Under the pieces are notes generated by a model. That model did not search any database, had not been told where the DNA came from, and saw nothing but the letters and a program-made list of their open reading frames with translations. A program made the translations under genes and the position numbers. A DNA stretch of 64,000 bases from Thermohalobaculum sp965247385 (GTDB taxonomy: Bacteria > Pseudomonadota > Alphaproteobacteria > Rhodobacterales > Rhodobacteraceae), in assembly GCA_965247385.1 (NCBI GenBank), contig CBDFHG010000007.1, forward strand, positions 186,001-250,000, written 5' to 3'. Each line of letters begins with the position of its first letter. Positions within the stretch are counted from its first letter, which is position 1. Positions 43,709 through 51,620 of the stretch are shown here, piece after piece.

Positions 43709-44690
43709 GATTTCCCTGGCAGAGTGGTGGGTCGACTTTCTGCGGCTGATGGATGGGACATTGCGCTTCGCCGCCCCGCTGATCCTTTGCGCCATGGCGG
43801 GGCTGGTGTCGGAGCGCTCGGGCGTGATCGACATCGGGTTGGAGGGGAAGTTGCTGGCAGGCGCCTTTGCCGCCGCCGCAGTGGCCTCGATCACCGGCTC
43901 GGCGCCGTTGGGTTTGTTGGCGGCGGTGGCGGTGTCGATGGCGATGGCGGCGGTGCATGGATTTGCCTGCATCACGCATAGGGGCGAGCAGATCATCAGC
44001 GGGGTGGCGATCAACATCCTGGCCTCGGGAATGACCATCGTGGCGGGGATTGCGCTGTTCCAGCGGGGTGGGCGGACACCGCTGCTGGCTCAGGGCGAGC
44101 GGTTCAGGCCGATCACCCTGCCCGGGGTGGAGACATTCGGGCAGGTGCCGGTGATCGGACCGTTCTATGCGGAGCTGATCAGCGGGCACAATCTGATCGT
44201 CTACCTGGCCGTGGCGGCGGTGCCGCTGGTTTGGTGGATGCTGTTTCGCACCACCTTCGGGTTGCGCCTGCGCGCCGTCGGCGAGAAGCCGGAGGCGGTG
44301 GACAGCGCTGGGTTGTCAGTGACCTGGCTGCGCTATCGCGGCGTGCTGATCGCGGGCGCCTTGTGCGGGGTGGCGGGGGCATATCTTTCCATCGCCCATG
44401 GCGGCGGGTTCGTGCGCGAGATGAGTGCGGGCAAGGGCTTTATCGCGCTGGCGGCGATGATCTTCGGCAAGTGGCGGCCGGGGCCGGTGCTGGCGGCCTG
44501 CCTGATCTTCGGTTTCCTAGAGGCGGCGGCGGCAAGGTTGCAGAGCGTCGAGTTACCGGTGGTCGGGGAGATCCCGGTCGAACTGATCCTGGTGCTGCCC
44601 TACGTGGCCACCGTGGTGCTGCTGGCGGGGTTCTTCGGCCGCGCGGTGCCGCCGAAGGCGCTGGGAACGGCGTATGTGAAGGAACGGTGA
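43701..44690 (+). CDS. ABC transporter permease (nucleoside importer, second subunit)
   Basis: The 329-residue BPD_transp_2 permease, NupQ-like, has motifs GLVSERSGVIDIGLEGKLLAG, GEQIISGVAINILASGMT and FGLRLRAVGEKPEAVDSAGL. It is the last gene of the rightward transporter set and partners the upstream permease as a heterodimer. Translation starts inside the previous gene (8-bp overlap). Downstream lies a pair of hairpins and the IS island, so the end of this operon marks the boundary of the metabolic region. Confidence 0.9.
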   Translation: MAEISLAEWWVDFLRLMDGTLRFAAPLILCAMAGLVSERSGVIDIGLEGKLLAGAFAAAAVASITGSAPLGLLAAVAVSMAMAAVHGFACITHRGEQIISGVAINILASGMTIVAGIALFQRGGRTPLLAQGERFRPITLPGVETFGQVPVIGPFYAELISGHNLIVYLAVAAVPLVWWMLFRTTFGLRLRAVGEKPEAVDSAGLSVTWLRYRGVLIAGALCGVAGAYLSIAHGGGFVREMSAGKGFIALAAMIFGKWRPGPVLAACLIFGFLEAAAARLQSVELPVVGEIPVELILVLPYVATVVLLAGFFGRAVPPKALGTAYVKER

Positions 44691-44740
44691 GGGCGGGTGA
44701 GCGTCAACGCACCTTGGTATTGGGTCGATAGGGTGAACGA

Positions 44741-44807
44741 CCACCGGCTGAAAGCCGGTGGCTTCAGGTTTCGGCTCAAAGCCGGATCGGTCCGCCCTTC
44801 GGCGGAC
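44741..44807. repeat. Two hairpins resembling an IS200/IS605 or terminator-like end
   Basis: CCACCGGCT-GAA-AGCCGGTGG at 44741-44761 is followed by CTTCAGG and a second hairpin GTCCGCC-CTTC-GGCGGAC at 44790-44807. The first resembles the subterminal hairpin of IS200/IS605 elements, which are known to leave palindrome-only relics. No tnpA or tnpB is nearby. It may also work as a rho-independent-like end for the transporter operon, though there is no U-run. Confidence 0.4.
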
Positions 44808-44825
44808 TCACGTCACACCAAAATT

Positions 44826-45211
44826 GTCAGGTTCTTCGACGTATCAAGTGGATTTGATTATATCTCCGGGCGGGGCTGCGATCAAGTAGATCATGGTGAT
44901 GAAGGTCTCGGTGTTGCGGTAGCCTCTGGCTCTTGCCCTGGCGGCCTGAAACAGTCCGTTCATTGCTTCCATGCGGGCGTTGCTATGGATTGACGTCCAA
45001 CGTTCGAAAATGCGCTTGGGATGTTTTTTGACCGTCTCCAGAGCCTTGCGGACGGCTTCGAACAGCGGATCGTCTCCGATCTGTTCGTGTCGAGACGCTG
45101 TTCGACCAGCCGCCATGGTGGCGTAACCCCGAGGCCAAGAGCCAATACATCCTGAGCATCCATTGCCTGTCCCCTCCGTTGTTGTCAATGATGACAGAGG
45201 GTAGCTGATTA
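44826..45211 (-). mobile_element. ISL3-family element, internally deleted
   Basis: The minus-strand start of an ISL3 transposase, MDAQDVLALGLGVTPPWRLV, begins at 45163. By about 45085 it runs into the family's far C-terminus: IFERWTSIHSNARMEAMNGL, ARARARGYRNTETF, then IYLIAAPPGDIIKST to a stop at 44844. Roughly the whole catalytic centre is missing and the two parts are in different frames. The left flank is the hairpin pair; the right end meets the IS630 end at 45212. Confidence 0.7.
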
Positions 45212-45783
45212 TACCAAAGGTCATTGATGATGATCGTTATGGGCCCAATCCCGGAGTCCGATTGACATGATTTGCCATGGCTGGTCGGCAAGACGGTTCC
45301 AGGCTTGGCAGGCTGCTTCAACGATCTCGTCATGGTTTTCAAAAACACGGTTCGAGAGACAGGTCTGGCGTAGGAACTGCCAGATGTTTTCGACCGGATT
45401 GAGTTCTGGAGCGCGGCAAGGCAAAAAGACGGGGGTAATGTTTCCCGGCATGTGGAGTTCTCCCGTGGTGTGCCAGCCAGCGCGGTCGATCAAGAGGACA
45501 GCATGGGCACCCGGCGCCACGGCCAGGGATATCTCATTCAGGTGGGCCTGCATGGCATGGGTATTGGCGTATGGCATGACCAATGCCGCGCCGCGTCCCC
45601 TGGCCGGACAGATGGCGCCAAAAAGATATGTGTTCTGATACCGTTGATCCTTGGGTTGGCGGGGCCTGGTTCCACGCCGCGCCCACTGGCGTACCAGACC
45701 ATTCTTCTGGCCCGGTCTCATCTCGTCCTGCCACCAAAGTTCGATGCTGGTGTCGGGAGGCAGATGCCCTATGGACGCCGCTA

Positions 45784-46953
45784 GTGTCCTGGATCAGAAA
45801 TACGTGGTATCATTCAGGGGAGGTATATTTTGAGATGGAGGATCTTCCATGCCCCGCGCTGCGCCCCCGGTCACGTTGAGTCCAGAACAGAGTGAGGAGC
45901 TCCTGACGCTGACGTCACGGCGCACGACGGCTCAAGGTCTGGCGCTGCGGGCGCGCATTGTTCTGGCCTGCGCCGAGGGCAGGCAGAACAAGCAGGTGGC
46001 CCGGGATTTGGGCGTTGACCCGGCGACGGTGGGCAAGTGGCGTCGGCGCTTCATCGAGAAGGGGAGCGACGGTCTGTATGATGAGCCGCGCCCCGGCACG
46101 CCCCGGACGATCACCGATGCGCAGGTCGAGGCGGTGATCGTGCGGACGCTTGAAAGCATGCCGCGTAACGCGACCCATTGGAGTTCCAGGATGATGGCCG
46201 GGGAGAGCCGCATCTCGACGTCCAGCGTGCAACGGATTTGGCGTGCCTTTGGCCTGCAACCCCATCGCACGGAGACCTTCAAGCTCTCAACCGATCCCCG
46301 GTTTATCGACAAGGTTCGCGATGTGGTTGGGCTTTACCTGAACCCGCCGGAGCGGGCCTTGGTGCTCTGCGTCGATGAAAAGAGCCAAATTCAGGCGCTT
46401 GACCGTTCACAACCGGTCCTGCCCATGCGGCCGGGTCAGATCGAACGCCGCAGCCACGATTACAAACGCCACGGCACCACCTCCCTGTTCGCCGCCCTCA
46501 ACACGGCAACCGGCGAGGTCATCGGCAAATGCGACAAGCGCCACCGGGCCTCGGAGTTCAAGAAGTTCCTTATGGAGATCGAACGCCGGGTTCCCGACGA
46601 TCTGGAGATCCACCTCATCATGGACAACTACGCCACCCACAAAACGCCGGCGATCCGTGCCTGGTTGGCCAGACGGCCCCTCTGGCATGTGCATTTCACA
46701 CCCACCTCCGCATCCTGGTTGAACATGGTCGAGCGCTTCTTTGCCGAAATCACCGACCGCCAGATCAAGCGTGGCGTTCACCGCAGCGAGCGCGAACTCA
46801 CAAAAGCCATCCTGGATTACATCGAAACTCGCAATGAAGATCCAAAACCCTTCAAATGGGTCCGAACCGCAGACGATATCCTTGATGCGGTCAAACGCTT
46901 CTGTCTAAAAACCACATCCGAAAATAATGCGGCGAACTTCTGACTCAGGACAC
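45784..46953 (+). mobile_element. IS630-family element (inner, intact), inserted at TA
   Basis: The 1,170-bp element is bounded by imperfect inverted repeats GTGTCCTG..TCAGAA (left) and TTCTGA.TCAGGACAC (right). The target TA is present at both flanks (45782-45783 and 46954-46955), typical for IS630. Removing the insert and one TA rejoins the outer transposase in frame: CPAR then LAASIG. Confidence 0.9.
45849..46943 (+). CDS. IS630-family transposase, intact
   Basis: The protein has 364 residues. An N-terminal helix-turn-helix domain (QVARDLGVDPATVGKWRRRF) is followed by a winged region (ISTSSVQRIWRAFGL). The DDE catalytic triad is complete: Asp in LVLCVDEKSQIQAL, Asp in IHLIMDNYATHK, and Glu in SWLNMVERFFAEITD. 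The gene fills the element, so it is probably active. It differs from the outer IS630 transposase in subgroup. Confidence 0.92.
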   Translation: MPRAAPPVTLSPEQSEELLTLTSRRTTAQGLALRARIVLACAEGRQNKQVARDLGVDPATVGKWRRRFIEKGSDGLYDEPRPGTPRTITDAQVEAVIVRTLESMPRNATHWSSRMMAGESRISTSSVQRIWRAFGLQPHRTETFKLSTDPRFIDKVRDVVGLYLNPPERALVLCVDEKSQIQALDRSQPVLPMRPGQIERRSHDYKRHGTTSLFAALNTATGEVIGKCDKRHRASEFKKFLMEIERRVPDDLEIHLIMDNYATHKTPAIRAWLARRPLWHVHFTPTSASWLNMVERFFAEITDRQIKRGVHRSERELTKAILDYIETRNEDPKPFKWVRTADDILDAVKRFCLKTTSENNAANF

Positions 46954-47508
46954 TAGCGTGCGGGGCAAGTTTTTTTGAAGTCTTCCATCACGGCCTCGTC
47001 CTGCCCCGGATGGCGGGGCCGTGCCGAAATATGGGAGAAGCCCATTTGCTTCAGCAAGCGTGACACCGAACGCTCATGATAGACAACGCCGAAGTGGGCC
47101 TTGATCCCAGCCTTTCAGATCCACGCGCCGCCAGCGCACGATGCCATCGGACAAAGGATTGGGGCCGGTCTCGACCACCGCGGCAAGCTCCTCCAACCGC
47201 GATGGCGTTAGCTTCGGTGATGCGCCCGGCGCCTTGCCGTCCATCAGACCATCGGGCCCGTGGCGGTTGAAGCGATGCACCCGGTCCCGCAAGGTCTGGC
47301 GGTCCATGCCGCCGACCCGGGCGGCCTCCGCCCGGGTCATGCCATCATATACCGCGGCGATTGAAAGCAGTCGCCGCGCTTGATTGCTGGCATCACAGCG
47401 CGAGGCATGGCAGCGAGCTTGAGCAGCATCATAGTCTTCTCGTAGGGGAACAGTCATCGTGGGAAACCTCCAAAACACCGAACCGGGTGTCCAGAGAACC
47501 ACAGAACA

Positions 47509-48837
47509 CTAAATATGGAAATCCCCGAAAGAGTCACAATCAATGAACTTTGTATAATTTAAGTCTTCTCGATCAATCCGGCGATGATTAACCAAAATAT
47601 TTCTCACAGTGAGCGGCGAAACTTGAAAGTATTGCGCGCACTCTTCTTGATTTTCTTCGCTATAATTGCCTTTTAGAAGATCTTCGATCCCGTCAAAAGG
47701 GCAGAGCAGTTCCGCGGAGAACGATCTCTGTAGCTTTTGGCGATAAGTATGGGTGCGTGTCGCAGGACGTAAACGACCGCTGCTACCACTGGCGATCCGA
47801 TCCCCAAGAATACGTGCAAGTTCGAAGCGGCGCCCCGTCCCCCATTTCGATCGCAAGACCAGACGACTCGCCTCGCCGGGGCGATCAATCGCAAAAGATA
47901 TGTCTAAGCCGTTCGCTGAGTGCTCCAAAGATGTACTGGTCGTGCCTGACATCTCCGCTAGCTTTTTGTTCGAAATCGGTTCAAGGCCCAAGTGCTCTTG
48001 CACGCGCAGTCGTTGTGCCGCTTCGACTCCTCTCTGCCATGCCGCTACTTCGCCGATCTTTGGAAGCCAGACGTCTCTTCCAAGTCGGACGGCATCGTTT
48101 GGCTGCACATCGAAACCAATCTCAGCCGCCTGGCCACGGAAATATTCAAACGTCGGAACCTTCCCGCCACCCAAAGAAGTGGCTGCTAATTCCCGAACGG
48201 AATCTTCACCCAAGGTGTCCGCGTCCCCCACGAGTCTTTCGATTAAGGCTGGATCCGCTTCATCTGGATCAAAGCCCAGAAGCGCTTCCAACTGGCGGCG
48301 CTTCGCGATGCCGGGCTCTGCTCGTTCCGCACGAACTTCGCTCCAAATCTTGTCGAGATTGGTAGTTTCAATTCTCTCCGCTCTGAGTTGCTCCTGAACG
48401 CTTTCGAGGAATCGAGAGATCGCACCTTCATATTCAACTGCGCGTAGGACAACGGCGGAATCCACAATGTAGCGGATCGGTTCAGTTGGACGTCGTTCGG
48501 TTTGCTCGGTGATCAGAACGATCCGTTCCCCATCGGAAATAATCGTGATGTTTGGCCAAACATATCCATCGCCGATCGTTGTCATGTTGTGGGACAATTT
48601 CCAATCCATAGCCTGCGAGCGTGGCTCCCAGCGCAGCCGCCACCAATTCCACGCCAACCATTCAGCGAGCTTGTATGCCGAAAGATGCACTCTGCGTCGC
48701 ACTCGATTGACGAGAATATCCTCGGCTTGTGTAAGACAAAGTTGTCCCGAAAAAATGCCAATTGCGGCAAAGCACGCACGCTCTTCGGGCGCTCCTACTT
48801 CGAGTAACTCCCAATCGGTGTCAATTAACAGAGCCAT
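47509..48837 (-). CDS. Uncharacterised protein with degenerate ImmA/IrrE-like C-terminus (gene B)
   Basis: The product is 442 residues as it stands; the last ten or so residues are encoded by the end of an IS630 element, so the native C-terminus is lost. The N-terminal 150 residues contain AYKLAEWLAWNWWRLRWEPRS and a strand-rich DGYVWPNITIISDGERIVLI. The C-terminal region resembles the ImmA/IrrE peptidase layout: GRRFELARILGDRI sits where RRFTLAHELGHAL (HExxH) normally is, then FSAELLCP for FAAELLMP, then a helix-turn-helix-like AQYFQVSPLTVRNILVNH. The zinc ligands are absent, so it cannot be a metalloprotease. The start at 48837 follows the upstream gene's TAG by two nucleotides, so both form one operon. 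I do not know the family's function. Confidence 0.6.
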   Translation of the reverse strand: MALLIDTDWELLEVGAPEERACFAAIGIFSGQLCLTQAEDILVNRVRRRVHLSAYKLAEWLAWNWWRLRWEPRSQAMDWKLSHNMTTIGDGYVWPNITIISDGERIVLITEQTERRPTEPIRYIVDSAVVLRAVEYEGAISRFLESVQEQLRAERIETTNLDKIWSEVRAERAEPGIAKRRQLEALLGFDPDEADPALIERLVGDADTLGEDSVRELAATSLGGGKVPTFEYFRGQAAEIGFDVQPNDAVRLGRDVWLPKIGEVAAWQRGVEAAQRLRVQEHLGLEPISNKKLAEMSGTTSTSLEHSANGLDISFAIDRPGEASRLVLRSKWGTGRRFELARILGDRIASGSSGRLRPATRTHTYRQKLQRSFSAELLCPFDGIEDLLKGNYSEENQEECAQYFQVSPLTVRNILVNHRRIDREDLNYTKFIDCDSFGDFHI

Positions 48838-49105
48838 AACTAGCGTTGCGCCCACTCTCTCAGAACTACATCGCGAAAATCGTCATTAGCCGACAACGGA
48901 TAGCCATGATAGGTGCCAATTTCTTTGTTCTCCAGTTGAGCTTCGAAAACCTCGCCATTGCTGGACACTGCCCATACATTCTGAGGCCATTCACTCCGTC
49001 TCTGAATGCTAATCATACCCTTTCCGAACCCCGCTTTCAGATAGCCCTTAGCCTCGTCTTTCAAAATTCGACCTGCAGCGTCGCACAACGTCTTTATTGG
49101 GCTAG

Positions 49106-50596
49106 CAGCCCGTTGACGAAGTCGGCCCTGGACACGAGCGGCCTGGTCTGATTCTATGATATTCTGATTTGACCGGGAGGTTCGCCGATGTCGATGGGAC
49201 TGCAGAAGGATCGTCAGGGTGATTTGATGGTGGGCTGGGCGGAGATGCCGCGCTCGCCGGGTCATGTGTTTTACGACCGTCTTCAGTCGGTCCTGATTGA
49301 GGGCGGCTTCGACGACTTCGTCGAGGCGACCTGCCGGTGCTATTACGCGGCCAGGACGGGAGCGCCTTCGGTGCCGCCGGGGCGCTATTTCCGCATGCAT
49401 CTGGTGGGCTACTTCGAGGGCATCGACTCTGAGCGCGGGCTGGAATGGCGCTGCTCGGATTCGCTGTCGCTGCGGGAGTTTCTGCGGCTGGAGAGCCGGG
49501 ATCGTGTGCCGGACCATTCCTGGCTGTCGAAGACCCGCACGCGTCTGCCCCACGAGGTGCACGCGGTGGTCTTCGATTGGGTTCTGGCGCTGATCGCCGA
49601 GGCGGGTTTGGTGAAGGGCGACCGCATCGGGGTGGATGCCTCGACCATGGAGGCCAACGCGGCGCTGCGCAACATCGTGCGGCGCGACACGGGTGAGGGC
49701 TACCGGGAGATGCTGGAGCATCTGGCCCGGGAGAGCGGCATCGAGACGCCCACGGCCGAGGACCTGGCGCGTCTGGACCGCAAGCGCAAGGGCAAGAAGC
49801 TCTCGAACCAGGATTGGGTTTCCAGGAGCGACCCCGAGGCCAGGGTCGCCAGGATGAAGGACGGCACGACCCATCTGGCCTACAAGCCCGAGCACGCGGT
49901 GGATCTGGACACCGGGGCGGTGGTGGCGGCCGAGTTGCACCCAGCCGATGAGGGCGACACCACGACGCTTTTCAAGACCCTGGCGGCGGCCGAGGCAAAC
50001 CTCGAGGCGGTGGCTGCGGCACCGACGCCAGAGAGCCCGGCCGAATGCGTCACCGACAAGGGCTATTTCTCACGGGCGGTCTTGAAGGCCCTGGACGACA
50101 GTCCCTGGAAGACCCGGATCGCCGAGCCCAGGCAGAAGGGCTTTTCGCGCTGGCGCGATGACCAGGCGGCGCGCCGGGCGGTCACCAACAACCGCGTGCG
50201 GCTCAAGTCCGGGGTCGCCCGCGATGCCTTCAAGCTGCGCGCCGAGATCGTCGAGCGCTCCTTTGCCCACACCCTCGATCGCGGCGGCATGCGCCGAACC
50301 TGGCTGCGCGGGCGCGAGAACGTGCACAAGCGATACCTGCTTCACGTCGCCGGCCACAACCTCTCGTTGCTGATGCGCCAACTCATCGGTGCCGGCACCC
50401 CGCGCCAGGCTGTGGCGGGCGGATATGGCGGTGTTTTCGTGCTTGTTGCGCCCTCTGGAGCCGTTCTGGTCGCTCAGATCGTCCTCATCGTCTCGGAGGA
50501 TGGCGAAACCGCCGACGCCGCGTTATGTTTCGTCGTGGGGTGAAACCCGGTCAAGTGGGGTGAAGCCCGGTAAATGGCGACTTTTTCAACGGGCTG
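49106..50596 (+). mobile_element. IS1182-like element, copy 2, intact, with CTAG target duplication
   Basis: The 1,491-bp element has ends CAGCCCGTTGACGAAGTCGG and (right, complement) CAGCCCGTTGAAAAAGTCGC. The flanks show the 4-bp palindromic repeat CTAG at 49102-49105 and 50597-50600. It carries one full transposase gene and a 20-bp tandem repeat at its right end that is single in copy 1. It split gene A. Confidence 0.93.
49188..50543 (+). CDS. IS1182-like transposase, intact
   Basis: The protein has 451 residues. The N-terminal DUF772-like region (LIEGGFDDFVEATCRCYY, PGRYFRMHLVGYFEGID) is followed by the catalytic DDE region with IGVDASTMEAN, CVTDKGYFSRAVL and late RENVHKRYLLHVAGHNLSLL. 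GGGAGG precedes the ATG. The intact frame and exact target duplication suggest a recent, possibly active copy. I assign IS1182 from memory of the family; another IS4/IS5-superfamily group is possible. Confidence 0.88.
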   Translation: MSMGLQKDRQGDLMVGWAEMPRSPGHVFYDRLQSVLIEGGFDDFVEATCRCYYAARTGAPSVPPGRYFRMHLVGYFEGIDSERGLEWRCSDSLSLREFLRLESRDRVPDHSWLSKTRTRLPHEVHAVVFDWVLALIAEAGLVKGDRIGVDASTMEANAALRNIVRRDTGEGYREMLEHLARESGIETPTAEDLARLDRKRKGKKLSNQDWVSRSDPEARVARMKDGTTHLAYKPEHAVDLDTGAVVAAELHPADEGDTTTLFKTLAAAEANLEAVAAAPTPESPAECVTDKGYFSRAVLKALDDSPWKTRIAEPRQKGFSRWRDDQAARRAVTNNRVRLKSGVARDAFKLRAEIVERSFAHTLDRGGMRRTWLRGRENVHKRYLLHVAGHNLSLLMRQLIGAGTPRQAVAGGYGGVFVLVAPSGAVLVAQIVLIVSEDGETADAALCFVVG

Positions 50597-50911
50597 CTAG
50601 GCCTTGCTGGCGGAGTTAGGCCGTAGTCCTCAGGATTGCGCTTGTGATATGGACTACCGGAGTAACTCGCCCTCGCTATGAAATTTTCGCACTCCGCTTT
50701 GTCAATCGCTCCTAGTTGAGCGATTTTACGCTTAGGATTTCTGCTTGAGCGTATTCTCATTGTGAGGTGGTCCCACTTCGTTGGACAGCTTGGCAGCAAA
50801 GTTAGGGTGTATTCCGTTGTCTGATCATGTGCCAAAATCCTGTCTATCACGTCCTGCTGCTGTTGTTGAGTCTGTGGGGATGTGGAGCCAATCAGTATCT
50901 CACAGAGACCT

Positions 50912-51230
50912 GCCAGCTTACAACGCTGAGTTTACACAGCCACCGCCAGAAGATGGCTCCGCCTTTGTGACGTGTCGGGATTTAACGGTGTTGGATGACA
51001 TCCTGTGCGAGCGTTTCGAGCGGACGGTGAGAAAGGACAACTGTGTGCACTTTGAAGGACGGATGCTGCAGATCCCGGCAGATCGTCACCGCTGCCATTA
51101 TGTGAAGACGAAGGTCCGGGTTCTGCGTTATACCGATGGCAGCCTATCGATTCACCACGGTCCCCGGGAGTTGGCAAGGTATGACGCCCTGGGTCAGATA
51201 ATATCAGATGAACTCCCGGTTGCAGCATAA
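50912..51230 (+). pseudogene. ISNCY-type transposase, C-terminal end
   Basis: The frame gives YNAEFTQPPPEDGSAFV, LDDILCERFERTVRKDNCVH, GRMLQIPADRHRCHYVKTKV and ADGTL-like TDGSLSIHHGPRELARYD. These are typical for the C-terminal beta-domain of ISNCY integrase-core transposases. The catalytic core is missing. From 51231 to about 51440 nothing recognisable is seen. Confidence 0.65.
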
Positions 51231-51440
51231 TGTCTGCGGCTCAGCCGGTCGTTGGGAGGCACCTCTGGGAGCTTTCCACTCGGTTGTTCAACGCGTCTTG
51301 CGCGGTCGAGCATCGACCACTCGCTTGTGACAGCGTCGCACCGCTACCGCGTTTTCTGGAAGAAGCAGGCATGACGATCACCGACCGCCCTTCGAGGCGC
51401 GTATCGAATCTTGTGGAGGAACTGGCCCGAACAAGCCCAG

Positions 51441-51620
51441 ACGCACACGGCGACCGTTGGGGGCCTCGGGATTGTTCTCCTCGCGATTGTGATTGACCGG
51501 GTTTCACAAAGCTTTGGCACCTCGTCACGCGATCGCGGGCGCAAGAATCACGGGCGCAAGAAGTGGTACGAGAGCGGTCCCATCGGCGCGGTGCGCGACC
51601 TAATCGCAAAGGAACCATGA
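51441..51620 (+). pseudogene. C-terminus of a glycine betaine/choline ABC permease
   Basis: About 59 residues remain: THTATVGGLGIVLLAIVID, then RVSQSFGTSSRDRGRK and KWYESGPIGAVRDL. They match the end of ProW/OpuAB/ChoW-type permeases. The stop codon overlaps the next start (ATGATG), so it was once co-translated with choline sulfatase; it suggests a lost choline or choline-O-sulfate importer. The 5' part was replaced by unrelated sequence at about 51440. Confidence 0.65.

Larger units (their letters stand above)
45212..47555 (-). mobile_element. IS630-family element (outer), interrupted by another IS630
   Basis: The ends are near inverted repeats: TATACCAAAGGTCATTGATG at the left (45210) and its complement TATACAAAGTTCATTGATTG at the right (47536-47555). 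The minus-strand transposase starts at 47457 (MTVPLREDYDAAQ). It has the helix-turn-helix RAEAARVGGMDRQTLRDRVH, then a one-base frameshift at about 47103-47108 (TGGGATC for TGGATC). After the inner insertion it continues in 45782-45221 with SIELWWQDEMRPG, LLIDRAGWHTTGE and CRAPELNPVENIWQF (DDE region). The right end lies inside the 442-codon gene at 47509-48837 and truncates it. Confidence 0.8.
48840..50760 (-). pseudogene. Small uncharacterised gene (gene A) split by an IS1182-like insertion
   Basis: The 5' part (50760-50601) and 3' part (49101-48840) rejoin in frame if the IS and one CTAG duplicate are removed, giving 141 residues. The reconstructed protein contains ARASYSGSPYHKRNPEDYG, LTPPARPSPIKTLCDAAGRI, RSEWPQNVWAV, EVFEAQLENKEIGTYHGYP, and a C-terminal DDFRDVVLREW. 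The pattern GSPxHKRNP...TLCD...PQN.WAV...YHGYP recurs in my memory of conserved hypothetical proteins, but no function is known to me. It is directly upstream of gene B (two-nucleotide gap) and presumably acted with it. An upstream GTG at 50850 is an alternative start. Confidence 0.7.
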
